A stretch of 64,000 nt of DNA from Bifidobacterium tissieri (GTDB lineage Bacteria; Actinomycetota; Actinomycetes; Actinomycetales; Bifidobacteriaceae): the NCBI RefSeq assembly GCF_002259645.1, contig NZ_MWWV01000007.1, positions 43,119-107,118 on the forward strand, read 5' to 3'. Position numbers and translations under genes: made by a program. Positions 18,330 through 28,211 of the stretch are shown in pieces. The stretch's first letter is position 1. Every line of letters starts with the position of its first letter. The notes beneath the pieces are model-generated. The model saw only the letters and a list, made by a program, of their open reading frames with translations, was not told the origin of the DNA and made no database searches.

Positions 18330-19751
18330 GTGGGGAACAACGCCGCCAACAGCAATGACCATCAGTTCAACAGCCCGGCCAAACGCCAGATTCACTTCAA
18401 CGGATTCGTCAAGGACTGCGTGGGCCATCAGTCGTCGGGCATGTGGCGATACCCCGGCGACCGGTCGGCGGAATACACCGACATCAATCATTGGATCGAA
18501 CTGGCGAAACTGTTCGAGCGCGGCCGTTTCGACGCCATGTTCATCGCCGATCTGGTCGGCTACTTCGACGTGTACGGCGGCAATGTGGACTCCGCGTTGC
18601 GCACCGCCTCGCAGCTGCCGATCAACGATCCGACCACGCTGATCTCGGCCATGTCCGTGGCCACCGAAAACCTTGGATTCGGCGTGACCGCCGGCGTCTT
18701 CTACGAGCATCCGTACACGTTCGCGCGCCGCATGAGCTCGCTCGACCACATCACCAACGGCCGTGTGGGCTGGAACGTGGTGACCGGCTATCTGCCGTCC
18801 GCACTGCGCAACATGGGTCAGGACGACATTCCGCACGACAAGCGCTACGACTACGCCGACGAATACCTCGAGGTGCTGTACAAGCTGTGGGAGGGCTCGT
18901 GGGAGGACGACGCAGTGGTGAAGGACAAGGCGCACGACGTGTACGCCGACCCGGCCAAGGTGCACGAGATCAACCATCACGGCGAGTTCTTCGATGTGCC
19001 CGGCATCCATCTGTGCGAGCCGTCGCCGCAGCGCACGCCGGTGATCTTCCAGGCCGGAACCTCGCCGCGTGGCATCAAGTTCGCCGCCGAGAACGCCGAG
19101 GCCATCTTCGTGACCGGCCCCACGCCGGAACTGGTCGCGCCGCAGGTGAAGAAGGTGCGTGACTCGCTCGAGGCCGCCGGCCGTGGCCGCTACGACGCCC
19201 GTGTGCTCATGATGCTCACCGTGATCACCGGCAACACCGAGCAGGAGGCGTGGGACAAGTACCACGACTACGAGCGGTATGCGTCCACCGAGGGCGCGCT
19301 CACACTGTATTCCGGATGGATCGGCACCGACCTGTCGAAGTACGATCTCGACCAGCCGCTCGACGACATCGACTCCAACGCCATCCAGTCCACGGCCGCC
19401 AACATGCAGAAGGTCAAGGGCGACGACGGCAAGCGCTGGACGGTGCGAGACATCGCCGTGCGTCGCGCGATCGGCGGCAATAGCCCGGTGATCATCGGTT
19501 CCGGCGAGCAGGTGGCCGACGAACTGCAGCGCATCGTCGAACTGACCGACGTGGACGGATTCAATCTCGCCTATGTGACCAATCCCGGCACGTTCGAGGA
19601 CATCATCGACTATGTGGTGCCGATTCTGCAGGAGCGTGGGGTCTATCAGACCGAGTACGCGCCCGGTACGCTGCGCAACAAACTGTTCGGCAAGGGCGAT
19701 CATCTCAATCCGAACCACCGCGGATACCAGTACAAGGTGTCCCGTCCGTAG
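18330..19751 (+). CDS. Luciferase-like FMN-dependent monooxygenase (NtaA/DszA type)
   Basis: 473 residues of the LLM class, NtaA/SnaA/DszA subgroup: RYPGDRSAEYTDINHWIELAKLFERGRFDAMFIAD near the N-terminus, SALRTASQLPINDPTTLISAMSVAT and NGRVGWNVVTGYLPSALRNMG are signature stretches for FMNH2 and substrate binding. Members oxidise diverse small molecules (nitrilotriacetate, dibenzothiophene sulfone, alkanesulfonates) with O2 and reduced FMN supplied by a separate reductase. The substrate here is unknown. The start is GTG 18330, 7 bases after GAAAGGA. The 246 bases before it hold a GTCTGC stem after pulA (about 18094-18116) and no gene. Confidence 0.82.
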   Translation: MGNNAANSNDHQFNSPAKRQIHFNGFVKDCVGHQSSGMWRYPGDRSAEYTDINHWIELAKLFERGRFDAMFIADLVGYFDVYGGNVDSALRTASQLPINDPTTLISAMSVATENLGFGVTAGVFYEHPYTFARRMSSLDHITNGRVGWNVVTGYLPSALRNMGQDDIPHDKRYDYADEYLEVLYKLWEGSWEDDAVVKDKAHDVYADPAKVHEINHHGEFFDVPGIHLCEPSPQRTPVIFQAGTSPRGIKFAAENAEAIFVTGPTPELVAPQVKKVRDSLEAAGRGRYDARVLMMLTVITGNTEQEAWDKYHDYERYASTEGALTLYSGWIGTDLSKYDLDQPLDDIDSNAIQSTAANMQKVKGDDGKRWTVRDIAVRRAIGGNSPVIIGSGEQVADELQRIVELTDVDGFNLAYVTNPGTFEDIIDYVVPILQERGVYQTEYAPGTLRNKLFGKGDHLNPNHRGYQYKVSRP

Positions 19752-19826
19752 CCGTGTCCGGTGCGGACTTGGCGGAGTGTTCGACGGCTGTTAACCGTCC
19801 GTTGCCGAAATTCATGTAGCGGTTGC

Positions 19827-19844
19827 CCGGGGGATGCCCCCCGG
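19827..19844. terminator. GC-rich stem-loop after the monooxygenase gene
   Basis: CCGGGGG (19827-19833) pairs with CCCCCGG (19838-19844) around ATGC, 75 bases after the stop. No U-tract, so it may be a weak terminator or part of the leader of the phosphatase gene that follows. Confidence 0.35.
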
Positions 19845-20018
19845 ACGATTGACGGGCATAGCGTTCCCACATAGGGAGCATTCCCTCAGCGGTAAGGATG
19901 CCGGCTGGCCTGTTGGCGTGATCGTGGATCATGCCCTTGGGACAGCCGGCATAATACATCGGTCAGCGTCGACATGACGTGCGATCGAGCAACCGTTGCT
20001 CGAAGATGGAATTGAGGT

Positions 20019-22154
20019 ATGGAAGTGAACACTCGCAAGGCTTTGAAGGGAACAGTGGCCGCGATCCTCGCGTCCGCCACTCTGTTCGGCTTCGCTGGTC
20101 TGGCCAACGCGGCCGACGGTCAGGGCGTCGAACAGCTCAAGGAACACGGTGCCGCACAGCGCATCGCCGGAGTCTACGGCAACGCCAAGGCCAAGAACGT
20201 CATCCTGTTCATCGGTGACGGCATGGGCGACTCCGAGATCACCGTGGCCCGCAACTACCTGCACGGCGTGAACGGCAGCTTCGACGGACTCGACAAGATC
20301 GGTCAGCCGAACCTGAACAAGGGCGTGGAGACCGGCACCGGCCAGTACACCACCTTCTCGCTGGGCAACAGCTCCAACGACTCGCTGATGGCCAAGGACA
20401 AGAACGGTCAGCTCACCGGCAGCAAGACCGCCGGCGTGATCACCCCCGTGACCGACTCCTCCGCCTCCGGCTCCAGCTGGGCCACCGGCACCAAGACCTA
20501 CAACAACGCCGTCGACGTGGACGTCGAGGGCAACCCGCAGCTCAACCTCATCGAGCTCGCCAAGGCGGCCGGCAAGGCCACCGGTAACGTGACCACCGCC
20601 GAGATCCAGGACGCCACCCCGGCCGTGCTGGAATCCCACTCCTCCGAGCGCGCCTGCTACGGCCCGCAGGGCAAGTGGGACGGCACCGACAAGAACGGTG
20701 ACGGCGTGGTCGATCTCAAGGACGCCGAGGCTGCCGGTATCGGCAGCTGCCTCGCCCCGCAGCTCAAGGCCAACGGCGGCATCGGATCCATCTCCGAGCA
20801 GCTGATCGACACCCGCGCCGATGTGACCATCGGTGGTGGCGCCAAGTACTTCAACCAGCTGGACCAGTCCGGCAAGACCCTGTGGCAGGCTGCCGCCGAC
20901 CAGGGCTTCCAGACCGTGAAGTCCGGTGAGGTGGACGGCTTCAAGGCTCTGAGCGAAGCCAATCAGGACAAGCCGGTTCTCGCCCTGCTCGGCGACGGCA
21001 ACCTGCCCACCGAGTTCAACCCGTCCGTGGCAACCAAGCAGGATCCGGCCAAGGACGCCAACCCCACCGAGTGCACCGTGAACGAGAAGTGGCTCGGCAA
21101 CAAGGGCGCTTCGCTCGCCGACTTCACCGACAAGGCCATCGACCTGCTGCAGAACAACAAGAACGGCAAGGACAACGGCTTCTTCCTGCAGGTCGAGGGT
21201 GCCTCGATCGATAAGCAGGACCACAACGCCAACGCCTGCGGCCAGATCGGTGAGACCGACGACCTCGACAAGGCCATCTCCGCCGCCCTGAACAAGGTGG
21301 ATCTGAGCGATACTCTGATCATCGTGACCGCCGACCACGCTCACACTTCCCAGATCGTGGAGTCCCAGCCGATCTACGCGCTGAGCACCGTGCTGAAGAA
21401 CCGTGACGGCTCCAAGACCACCATCTCCTACGGCACCTCCGAGGAGGACCTGTACGGCAACGGCCAGGACACCAGCGGCGACGTGGAAGGCAAGGCCGAC
21501 CCGAGCAAGGCCCAGGGCAACATGAGCCACACCGGCACCCAGCTGCGCATCGCGGCCTCCGGCCCCGGCGCCTCCCGTGTTGACGGCCTGACCGATCAGA
21601 CCGACAACTTCTACACCATCGCCCACGCCCTCGGTCTCGCCACCGAGAAGGCCGATCAGGACAAGCTGTCCGACGGCGCTTCCGTGACCGCCAAGGACAA
21701 CAAGAACCAGGTGTTCGACATCGCCGGCTTCAACGGCGACGCCGTGCTGCGCTACGAGCTCAAGGACAAGGACGGCAAGGTCGTCTCCGCCTCCGACGCG
21801 ACCACCCCGCTGTCCGGTCTGCGCGTGAAGACCGCCGGTGTGACCACCATCGATCTGAGCAAGTTCATCACCTCCGACGCCAAGTACAGCCTGACCGTCA
21901 CCGGTCAGCAGTCCGGCAAGACCGTTGAGATCAAGGACTTCGCCGGCCCGAACGGCACCGAAGGTAACGGCGCCGCCCAGGTTGGCCCGAATGCCTCCAG
22001 CGACAAGCCCGTGGCCTCCGGCAAGGTGAACGCTCCGAAGCAGAACGGCGTGCTCGGCAAGACCGGTGCCACCGTGCTCGGCGTGGCTCTGCTCGCCATG
22101 GCTCTGGTTGCCGGCGGTCTGGCCATCAAGTTCGCCAAGTCCCGCAACGCCTGA
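20019..22154 (+). CDS. phoA: Secreted, surface-anchored alkaline phosphatase
   Basis: 711 residues. Signal peptide of about 32 residues ending LANA-AD; alkaline phosphatase domain with VILFIGDGMGDSEI (metal site) and TDSSASGSSWATGTK, in which S147 is the likely phosphorylated nucleophile; later metal ligands in VEGASIDKQDHNAN and TADHAH. A C-terminal domain (about 560-640) of unknown role is followed by LGKTG, a membrane segment and KFAKSRNA, a sorting-like tail at about 680. It releases phosphate from organic esters outside the cell. ATG 20019 with GAGG upstream; GTG 20025 is an alternative. It shares its anchor type with three other phosphoesterases in the window. Confidence 0.93.
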   Translation: MEVNTRKALKGTVAAILASATLFGFAGLANAADGQGVEQLKEHGAAQRIAGVYGNAKAKNVILFIGDGMGDSEITVARNYLHGVNGSFDGLDKIGQPNLNKGVETGTGQYTTFSLGNSSNDSLMAKDKNGQLTGSKTAGVITPVTDSSASGSSWATGTKTYNNAVDVDVEGNPQLNLIELAKAAGKATGNVTTAEIQDATPAVLESHSSERACYGPQGKWDGTDKNGDGVVDLKDAEAAGIGSCLAPQLKANGGIGSISEQLIDTRADVTIGGGAKYFNQLDQSGKTLWQAAADQGFQTVKSGEVDGFKALSEANQDKPVLALLGDGNLPTEFNPSVATKQDPAKDANPTECTVNEKWLGNKGASLADFTDKAIDLLQNNKNGKDNGFFLQVEGASIDKQDHNANACGQIGETDDLDKAISAALNKVDLSDTLIIVTADHAHTSQIVESQPIYALSTVLKNRDGSKTTISYGTSEEDLYGNGQDTSGDVEGKADPSKAQGNMSHTGTQLRIAASGPGASRVDGLTDQTDNFYTIAHALGLATEKADQDKLSDGASVTAKDNKNQVFDIAGFNGDAVLRYELKDKDGKVVSASDATTPLSGLRVKTAGVTTIDLSKFITSDAKYSLTVTGQQSGKTVEIKDFAGPNGTEGNGAAQVGPNASSDKPVASGKVNAPKQNGVLGKTGATVLGVALLAMALVAGGLAIKFAKSRNA

Positions 22155-22232
22155 GACTGAGCCTGACCAAGCCTGAGACCGCAAGCCGCTACGGCGGAGT
22201 GCGGTAACGGGCGGCAGGCATCACACACCATA

Positions 22233-22277
22233 GGGGTTCTTCGAAACCGGGTGACACCGGTTCCGGAGAGCCCCTTT
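22233..22277 (+). terminator. Rho-independent terminator of phoA
   Basis: A long stem (GGGGTTCTTCGAAACCGG at 22233-22250 against CCGGTTCCGGAGAGCCCC up to 22274, small internal mismatches, 4-6-base loop) is followed by TTT. It lies 79 bases after the phoA stop. Confidence 0.75.
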
Positions 22278-22346
22278 CTCGTAGGTTGTCTCTCATCGTC
22301 GAGAGCGATCCAATGCTGTCCGGGGTCTTCGAGTGAGTCGGAAACT

Positions 22347-22364
22347 CCGAAAAAAGTTTTTCGG
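22347..22364. terminator. Palindrome CCGAAAAA/TTTTTCGG upstream of dnaK
   Basis: A perfect 8-bp stem with a 2-base loop and A/T-rich stem flanks. Symmetric A and T runs would let it act as a small bidirectional terminator insulating the dnaK promoter, or as an operator. Confidence 0.4.
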
Positions 22365-22394
22365 TAAAGACGGAATAAAAACTGGACTTCTAAA

Positions 22395-22415
22395 GTTGAG
22401 TGGTGTAGGCTCAAG
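22395..22415 (+). promoter_or_regulatory. HAIR operator (HspR-binding inverted repeat)
   Basis: GTTGAGT-N7-GCTCAAG matches the HspR-associated inverted repeat CTTGAGT-N7-ACTCAAG at 12 of 14 positions. It lies 120 bases upstream of dnaK, whose operon ends with the hspR gene at 26318, giving the known negative feedback loop of actinobacterial heat-shock control. Confidence 0.85.
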
Positions 22416-22535
22416 TTTTGGAAAGCGAAAAAGCCTACCGGGCTTCGGTCGATCGACGCAGTCGGTCGCGGAGGTCGCCGAGGCCGGAAGCTTGAGCGAT
22501 AAACGTAGAACGAAACCTAACCATAGGAGGAAATT

Positions 22536-24434
22536 ATGGGACGCGCAGTTGGTATTGATCTGGGAACCACGAATTCCTGCATCGCCACTCTTGAAGGTGG
22601 CCAGCCCACCGTTATCGTGAACGCTGAAGGCGCTCGCACCACGCCGTCTGTGGTCGCATTCAGCAAGTCCGGTGAGATCCTGGTCGGCGAAGTCGCCAAG
22701 CGTCAGGCCGTGACGAACGTCGACCGCACCATCAGCTCCGTGAAGCGTCACATGGGCACCGACTGGACCGTCGAGATCGACGGCAAGAAGTGGACTCCGC
22801 AGGAGATCTCCGCTCAGGTGCTGATGAAGCTGAAGAGGGACGCGGAGTCCTACCTGGGTGAGCCGGTCACCGACGCCGTCATCACCTGCCCTGCATACTT
22901 CAACGACGCTCAGCGTCAGGCCACCAAGGACGCCGGTAAGATCGCCGGCCTGAACGTGCTTCGTATCATCAACGAGCCGACCGCAGCCGCACTGGCCTAC
23001 GGTCTGGAAAAAGGCAAGGAAGATGAGCGCATCCTGGTCTTCGACCTCGGTGGCGGCACCTTCGATGTCTCCCTGCTGGAGATCGGCAAGGACGACGACG
23101 GCTTCTCCACCATTCAGGTGCAGGCCACGAACGGCGACAACCATCTGGGCGGCGACGACTGGGATCAGAAGATCATCGACTGGCTGGTCAGCGAAGTCAA
23201 GAACAAGTACGGCGTTGATCTGAGCAAGGACAAGATCGCTCTGCAGCGTCTGAAGGAAGCCTCCGAGCAGGCCAAGAAGGAGCTGAGCTCCTCGACCTCC
23301 ACCAGCATTTCCATGCAGTATCTGGCCATGACGCCCGACGGCACCCCGGTGCACCTGGACGAGACCCTGACCCGTGCGCACTTCGAGGAAATGACCTCCG
23401 ACCTGCTGGGTCGCTGCCGTACCCCGTTCAACAACGTGCTGTCCGACGCCGGCATCTCCGTGAGCCAGATCGACCACGTGGTGCTCGTCGGTGGCTCCAC
23501 CCGTATGCCCGCCGTCAAGGAGCTCGTCAAGGAGCTCACCGGTGGTAAGGAAGCCAACCAGTCCGTGAACCCGGATGAGGTCGTGGCCGTCGGTGCCGCC
23601 GTGCAGTCCGGCGTCATCAAGGGCGACCGCAAGGACGTGCTGCTGATCGATGTGACCCCGCTGTCGCTGGGCATCGAGACCAAGGGCGGCATCATGACCA
23701 AGCTGATCGACCGCAACACCGCCATTCCGACCAAGCGCTCCGAGGTGTTCTCCACCGCTGAGGACAACCAGCCGTCCGTGCTGATTCAGGTCTACCAGGG
23801 CGAGCGTGAGTTCGCTCGCGACAACAAGCCGCTGGGCACCTTCGAGCTGACCGGCATCGCTCCGGCTCCGCGTGGCGTCCCGCAGATCGAGGTCACCTTC
23901 GATATCGACGCCAATGGCATCGTGCATGTGTCCGCCAAGGACAAGGGCACTGGCAAGGAGCAGTCGATGACCATCACCGGTGGTTCCGGCCTGCCCAAGG
24001 ACGAGATCGACCGCATGGTCAAGGAAGCCGAAGCCCACGAGGCCGAGGACAAGAAGCGCAAGGAGGATGCCGAGGTGCGTAACCAGGCCGAATCCTTCGC
24101 CTACCAGACCGAGAAGCTCGTCAACGACAACAAGGACAAGGTCTCCGACGAGGTCGCCAAGGAGGTCGCCGACAAGGTGAACGCTCTGAAGGAAGCCCTG
24201 AAGGGTGACGACATCGAGAAGATCAAGACCGCCCAGTCCGAGCTGATGACCTCCGCCCAGAAGATCGGCGAGGCCCTGTACTCGCAGCAGGCCGCCGCTG
24301 GCGCTGCCGGTGCCGCTGGTGCCGCAGGCGCTGGTGCCGGTACCGCGAACGCCGGTTCCGCCTCCAACGGTGGCGACGACGACGTGGTGGACGCCGAGGT
24401 CGTGGACGACGATGACGACAAGGACAACAAGTAA
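22536..24434 (+). CDS. dnaK: Chaperone DnaK (Hsp70)
   Basis: 632 residues, complete. The N-terminus [16 protein letters not shown], the ATPase motifs [16 protein letters not shown] and [14 protein letters not shown], the substrate-binding domain from about 365 and an acidic C-terminal tail ([16 protein letters not shown]) after an Ala/Gly-rich linker are all typical of actinobacterial DnaK. AGGAGG sits 6 bases before ATG 22536. First gene of dnaK-grpE-dnaJ-hspR, under the HAIR operator at 22395. Confidence 0.99.
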   Translation: MGRAVGIDLGTTNSCIATLEGGQPTVIVNAEGARTTPSVVAFSKSGEILVGEVAKRQAVTNVDRTISSVKRHMGTDWTVEIDGKKWTPQEISAQVLMKLKRDAESYLGEPVTDAVITCPAYFNDAQRQATKDAGKIAGLNVLRIINEPTAAALAYGLEKGKEDERILVFDLGGGTFDVSLLEIGKDDDGFSTIQVQATNGDNHLGGDDWDQKIIDWLVSEVKNKYGVDLSKDKIALQRLKEASEQAKKELSSSTSTSISMQYLAMTPDGTPVHLDETLTRAHFEEMTSDLLGRCRTPFNNVLSDAGISVSQIDHVVLVGGSTRMPAVKELVKELTGGKEANQSVNPDEVVAVGAAVQSGVIKGDRKDVLLIDVTPLSLGIETKGGIMTKLIDRNTAIPTKRSEVFSTAEDNQPSVLIQVYQGEREFARDNKPLGTFELTGIAPAPRGVPQIEVTFDIDANGIVHVSAKDKGTGKEQSMTITGGSGLPKDEIDRMVKEAEAHEAEDKKRKEDAEVRNQAESFAYQTEKLVNDNKDKVSDEVAKEVADKVNALKEALKGDDIEKIKTAQSELMTSAQKIGEALYSQQAAAGAAGAAGAAGAGAGTANAGSASNGGDDDVVDAEVVDDDDDKDNK

Positions 24435-24436
24435 TC

Positions 24437-25102
24437 ATGTCTGACTTCAACAAGGACGATTACCTGAACGACATGGAGGATGCCGAGTCGCTGAAGAACG
24501 ACCCGGCATCCGCCGGCTCTGCCCCCGCCGACGATGCGAAGAACGCCGACTCCGCCAAGCCCGCCGATGCCGATGCTTCGGCTCAGGCCGCCACGGATGC
24601 GGATACCGCGGACAACGCTGACAAGTCCGCCGACGCCGGCTCCGACGCCTCCGATACCGACGAGCTCACCCCGCTTGGCAAGGCCAAGAAGGAGGCCGCC
24701 GACTATCTCGAGGCCCTGCAGCGCGAACGTGCGGAGTTCATCAACTACCGCAACCGCACCGCCAAGGAGAAGGACGTGTTCCGCCAGCACGGCATCATCG
24801 ACGTGCTGACCGCCCTGCTTCCCGCACTCGACGACATCGACCGCATTCGCGAACACAGCGAGATGGACGATTCCTTCAAGGCCGTGGCCACGAAGATCGA
24901 CAAGGCATTCGAGAAGTTCGGTGTGGAGAAGTTCGGCGTGAAGGGCGAGGACTTCGATCCGACCAAGCACGACGCAATCCTGCATCGTCCCGACCCGACG
25001 GCCGACAAGGAGACCGTCGACGCCGTGGTCGAGGCCGGCTACCGCATCGGCGATCGCGTGATCCGCGCCGCCCGTGTGGTCGTCGTTTCCCCGCAGAACT
25101 AA
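24437..25102 (+). CDS. grpE: Nucleotide exchange factor GrpE
   Basis: 221 residues starting 2 bases after dnaK. A long acidic Ala/Asp-rich N-terminal region (1-75) precedes the coiled coil (KKEAADYLEALQRERAEFINYRNRTAKEK) and the C-terminal head that opens DnaK (EKFGVKGEDFDPTKHDAI and VVEAGYRIGDRVIRAARVVV). It speeds ADP release from DnaK. The tight spacing implies translational coupling. Confidence 0.97.
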   Translation: MSDFNKDDYLNDMEDAESLKNDPASAGSAPADDAKNADSAKPADADASAQAATDADTADNADKSADAGSDASDTDELTPLGKAKKEAADYLEALQRERAEFINYRNRTAKEKDVFRQHGIIDVLTALLPALDDIDRIREHSEMDDSFKAVATKIDKAFEKFGVEKFGVKGEDFDPTKHDAILHRPDPTADKETVDAVVEAGYRIGDRVIRAARVVVVSPQN

Positions 25103-25159
25103 CACACTCACACCAGCCGGTGCCCGCCGGAATCGGCCTGCACCGGCACGATATCCCCG

Positions 25160-25184
25160 GTGTCCCTCCTCCATGGAGGGACAC
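25160..25184 (+). terminator. Perfect 10-bp stem-loop between grpE and dnaJ
   Basis: GTGTCCCTCC (25160-25169) pairs perfectly with GGAGGGACAC (25175-25184) around a 5-base loop. No U-tract follows, so it more likely attenuates or stabilises the mRNA within the operon than ends it. Confidence 0.5.
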
Positions 25185-25235
25185 TGCACAGGAATGGATA
25201 CCAAATAATTAACAGACTTGTGAAAGGAGACCTGA

Positions 25236-26261
25236 ATGGCTGAGAATGAATGGCTGAACAAAGATTTCTACAAAGTCCTCGGTGTCTCCAAGGACGCTTC
25301 GGCCGACGAGATCACCAAGGCCTACCGTAAGCTCGCGCGTAAATACCACCCCGATCTGAACAAGACCAAGGAGGCCGAGGAGAAGTTCAAGGACATCTCC
25401 GAGGCGTACGACGTGCTCAGCAACAAGGATCAGCGTCAGAAGTACGATGCGATCCGCCAGTTCGGCATGGGTGGCGCTCGTTTCGCCGGAGGTTCGGGGC
25501 AGGGCGGCTTTGACGCCAGCGGCTTCTCCGACATCTTCGGTTCGATGTTCGGTGCGGGTGCCGGCGGCCCCGGTGGCTCGCGCATCCGTTTCTCCACCGG
25601 CGGTCAGGGAGGCCCCGACCTCAACGACATCTTCTCCGCGTTCGGCGGAGCGGCAGGTGCCCGGCCGGGCGGCTACGGTGCCGGCGGATACTCCTACGAG
25701 GAACCGCCGCGTCCGGAACGCGGCAAGGACCGCAACTCCAAGATCACGCTCACCATGCGCCAGGCGGTGAAGGGGGCCACGGTATCCCTGAGCATGGGCG
25801 GCAGCAAGTTCAAGACGCATATCCCCGCCGGAGTCAAGGACGGGCAGAAGATCCGTCTGGCAGGCAAGGGCCATGCCGGTCTGAACGGCGGCGCTCACGG
25901 CGACCTGTACCTCACCGTGCACGTGAAGTCCGACGACACGTTCTCCATGCGGGGACGTGACGTGGTGATGGATCTGCCGGTCACGATCGTCGAGGCCGCA
26001 TGCGGCGGCAAGGTCTCCGCGCGCGACATCGATGGTGAGGTGGTCACGTTCAAGGTGCCCGCCGGCTCGTCGAGCGGTGCCGAGGTGCGGATCAAGGGCA
26101 AGGGCGTGCAGAGCCCCAAGGGCAACGGCGACCTGATCGGCCGGATCATGGTTCAGGTGCCCGACTCGCTGGGTCTGCGCCAGAAGAAGTCCCTGAAGGA
26201 CTTCGACAACCTGAGCGAGGACTTCAACGCCCGCGTCGCATCCCAGCGCATGGGCGAATGA
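25236..26261 (+). CDS. dnaJ: DnaJ-family co-chaperone without zinc finger (type II, CbpA-like)
   Basis: 341 residues. J domain at 8-72 with the HPD tripeptide in [15 protein letters not shown], then a Gly/Phe-rich region (about 80-160), then two C-terminal substrate-binding beta domains ([34 protein letters not shown] and beyond). The CxxCxGxG zinc repeats of classical DnaJ are absent. It stimulates DnaK. AAAGGAG precedes ATG 25236. Bifidobacteria often carry a second, zinc-finger DnaJ elsewhere; this copy belongs to the HspR regulon. Confidence 0.93.
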   Translation: MAENEWLNKDFYKVLGVSKDASADEITKAYRKLARKYHPDLNKTKEAEEKFKDISEAYDVLSNKDQRQKYDAIRQFGMGGARFAGGSGQGGFDASGFSDIFGSMFGAGAGGPGGSRIRFSTGGQGGPDLNDIFSAFGGAAGARPGGYGAGGYSYEEPPRPERGKDRNSKITLTMRQAVKGATVSLSMGGSKFKTHIPAGVKDGQKIRLAGKGHAGLNGGAHGDLYLTVHVKSDDTFSMRGRDVVMDLPVTIVEAACGGKVSARDIDGEVVTFKVPAGSSSGAEVRIKGKGVQSPKGNGDLIGRIMVQVPDSLGLRQKKSLKDFDNLSEDFNARVASQRMGE

Positions 26262-26317
26262 TCCGCGGAGAACGATGAAACGATAACCAGACAGGAAAAT
26301 CGGAAAGAAGGTGAACC

Positions 26318-26818
26318 ATGGCTAAGATCACACCGAAGATTCGTCAGGCGTACACGATGTGCGCGCAGGCGCTGGTACTTGGCCGCGTGAACCTTGACGT
26401 TGTCGACCAGATCGGTCTCAACGCCGACTTTCCGATTTTCAGCGTCGGTCGGGCCGCCGAGCTCGCCGACATCCATCCGCAGACCCTGCGTCAGTACGAT
26501 CGGCTTGGTCTGATCGTGCCGCAGCGCACGCCGGGCGGTGCCCGTCGCTACTGTCTGCGTGACATCGATCGTCTGGTTCAGGCGCAGCGCATGAGTCAGG
26601 AGGAGTCGATCAACCTCGCCGGCATCACGCGCATCCTGCAGCTCATGGAGGAGAACCGTCAGCTCAAGAGGCAGAATCGACAGCTGCGTCGCCGCATGGA
26701 AGGCAACGTGGTATTTGAAGCCGCCGCCGATGGCGAGGTGATCGAAGTGCAGCGCATTCGCCGCACCGCTCCCGCCAATCCATATCGACGCGCCATCCTC
26801 CAGATCACCGCGAGTTGA
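26318..26818 (+). CDS. hspR: Heat-shock repressor HspR (MerR family)
   Basis: 166 residues. The MerR-type winged helix (about 40-110) has FSVGRAAELADIHPQTLRQYDRLGL and RTPGGARRYCLRDI, the HspR signature, followed by a coiled coil (ITRILQLMEENRQLKRQNRQLRRRM). It represses its own operon through the HAIR site at 22395 with DnaK as co-repressor in the known actinobacterial model. A purine-rich GAAAGAAGG lies before ATG 26318. The first 38 residues extend beyond the usual HspR N-terminus. Confidence 0.95.
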   Translation: MAKITPKIRQAYTMCAQALVLGRVNLDVVDQIGLNADFPIFSVGRAAELADIHPQTLRQYDRLGLIVPQRTPGGARRYCLRDIDRLVQAQRMSQEESINLAGITRILQLMEENRQLKRQNRQLRRRMEGNVVFEAAADGEVIEVQRIRRTAPANPYRRAILQITAS

Positions 26819-26836
26819 TCACCGCGCGCTGATCGT

Positions 26837-26876
26837 CACGATCGTTCCGTACAAACCACGATCGTTCCGTGCAAAC
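26837..26876. repeat. Two tandem 20-bp repeats after hspR
   Basis: 26837-26856 and 26857-26876 differ at one base. They fill the gap between the convergent hspR and lacI genes. Each has an internal CGATCG. No function is evident. Confidence 0.6.
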
Positions 26877-26877
26877 A

Positions 26878-27921
26878 TCACCGTCTGCGGAAGATGCGAT
26901 CGGTGTTGTTCAGCGCGGTTCGACGTGTCGGATCGGTGGATTCCCGTACGATCATCGGACATTCGACGGCAAAGGTGCCGCGATGGGGATGCCCGTTGAT
27001 CGCGTCGATTAAATATGTGGCCGCCATCCTGCCGATCAACGAAATGTTGTTGTCGAACGTGGTGAGCGTGGGATGCGAGTTCGAGCAGAACACGAACCAG
27101 TTGTCGTGGCCGATCACCGCCACGTCCTGCGGCACACGCTTGCCGGCGGCCAGCAGTGCGCGGATTGCTCCGCGTGCGATCTCGTCACTCAGGCAATACA
27201 CGGCATCCAGATGCGGGTGCCGGTCGAGCAGCAACCTCGCAGCCCGTTCTCCCCATTCCTCGCTCCACATGTCGAACAGCACTTCCACGGGTCGGAAATC
27301 GTAAAGCATAAACGTGCGCTGCGCCCCCTGCGCGCGGTCTCGTGCGGCTTGAAAATCCTCGGATCCGCCAATGACCGCAATGTATCGCCGCCCTAACGAC
27401 AGCAGATATTCAATGGCCTGCGCTCCCGCTCCCACGTTGTCGCAGATGATGCTGCAATCATTCGGATCGGTCGACGGATCATACGTATACACCACCGGAA
27501 GGCCCATGGTGGTGGACGGCTTGAGTGGCGGTCGGGGATTCGTAGTGTCGCCAACCACGATCAGGCCGTCGACGCCTCGCGCGGCCAGCTGATCGATATG
27601 ATTGCGTTCCAGATCGGGCCGTCCGTGTGAGCTCATCAGCAGCGCCGCATGATTCGATGCGCCGAGCGTTCCTTCCGCTCCGGTGAGCAGCGGCAGCGAG
27701 AATCGTCCGTTGTAATCCGACGTGATGAGTCCCACCAGACCGGAACGCATCCGTATGCCTTCTGCTGTCGATTTGCGATATCCAAGTCGTTGCGCGGTCG
27801 AGATCACATGTCGTCGTGTGGCGGCCGATACACGTTCGGTGCCGTTCAGCGATTTCGATACCGTGGCCACCGATACATGCGCCTCGCGTGCCACATCCTG
27901 CAGCGTCACTCGTTTCGCCAT
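26878..27921 (-). CDS. LacI-family transcriptional regulator
   Basis: 347 residues: a LacI helix-turn-helix at 4-28 (VTLQDVAREAHVSVATVSKSLNG) and hinge, then a periplasmic-binding-like sensor domain. It is divergent from the GH127 beta-L-arabinofuranosidase gene, so it probably represses that gene in the absence of an arabinose-type sugar. A candidate operator, TGCGAAA-TT-TTTCGCA, lies in the shared upstream region at 27975-27990. Confidence 0.88.
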   Translation of the reverse strand: MAKRVTLQDVAREAHVSVATVSKSLNGTERVSAATRRHVISTAQRLGYRKSTAEGIRMRSGLVGLITSDYNGRFSLPLLTGAEGTLGASNHAALLMSSHGRPDLERNHIDQLAARGVDGLIVVGDTTNPRPPLKPSTTMGLPVVYTYDPSTDPNDCSIICDNVGAGAQAIEYLLSLGRRYIAVIGGSEDFQAARDRAQGAQRTFMLYDFRPVEVLFDMWSEEWGERAARLLLDRHPHLDAVYCLSDEIARGAIRALLAAGKRVPQDVAVIGHDNWFVFCSNSHPTLTTFDNNISLIGRMAATYLIDAINGHPHRGTFAVECPMIVRESTDPTRRTALNNTDRIFRRR

Positions 27922-27974
27922 GCTTGATCGCTCCTGTCCTCATTGCCGTATTGATATGCAGTCTACCCACACTC

Positions 27975-27990
27975 TGCGAAATTTTTCGCA
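27975..27990. promoter_or_regulatory. Candidate LacI operator between the regulator and the GH127 gene
   Basis: TGCGAAA-TT-TTTCGCA is a perfect 7+2+7 palindrome, 54 bases upstream of the lacI-type gene. A related half-site pair (TGCGAAAAATGCGAAA) occurs at 28165-28180, 30 bases before the GH127 start, and a TTGGAATTCCAA palindrome at 28080-28091 lies between them. This covers the 290-base gap. Confidence 0.45.
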
Positions 27991-28211
27991 TTCGCGGCAT
28001 TCGCTGATATTGCGTCATACGGTTTCCTAATATCACAATCAACAGCAACGAAGAGCTGATCGGTGGCATTCCACAGTTGGAATTCCAACGATTGTCAATC
28101 CGTGGGTGAACTCGATGGAGAAGTGTTTCCGCCGACAAGCAATGGCCATCCATGGGGAGAACTCTGCGAAAAATGCGAAAGATTCGATAGACAAACGCGA
28201 AAGGGCAGCGA

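Noticed and set aside
19929..22184. 751-codon minus-strand frame opposite the alkaline phosphatase
   Set aside because: Gly/Val/Leu-rich antisense shadow without recognisable motifs or ribosome site.
28080..28091. Fourth copy of the 196-bp palindromic element at TTGGAATTCCAA before the GH127 gene
   Set aside because: Only the central 12 bases are shared; none of the four arms with CAATCT or AGTTCTG is found at the expected distances.
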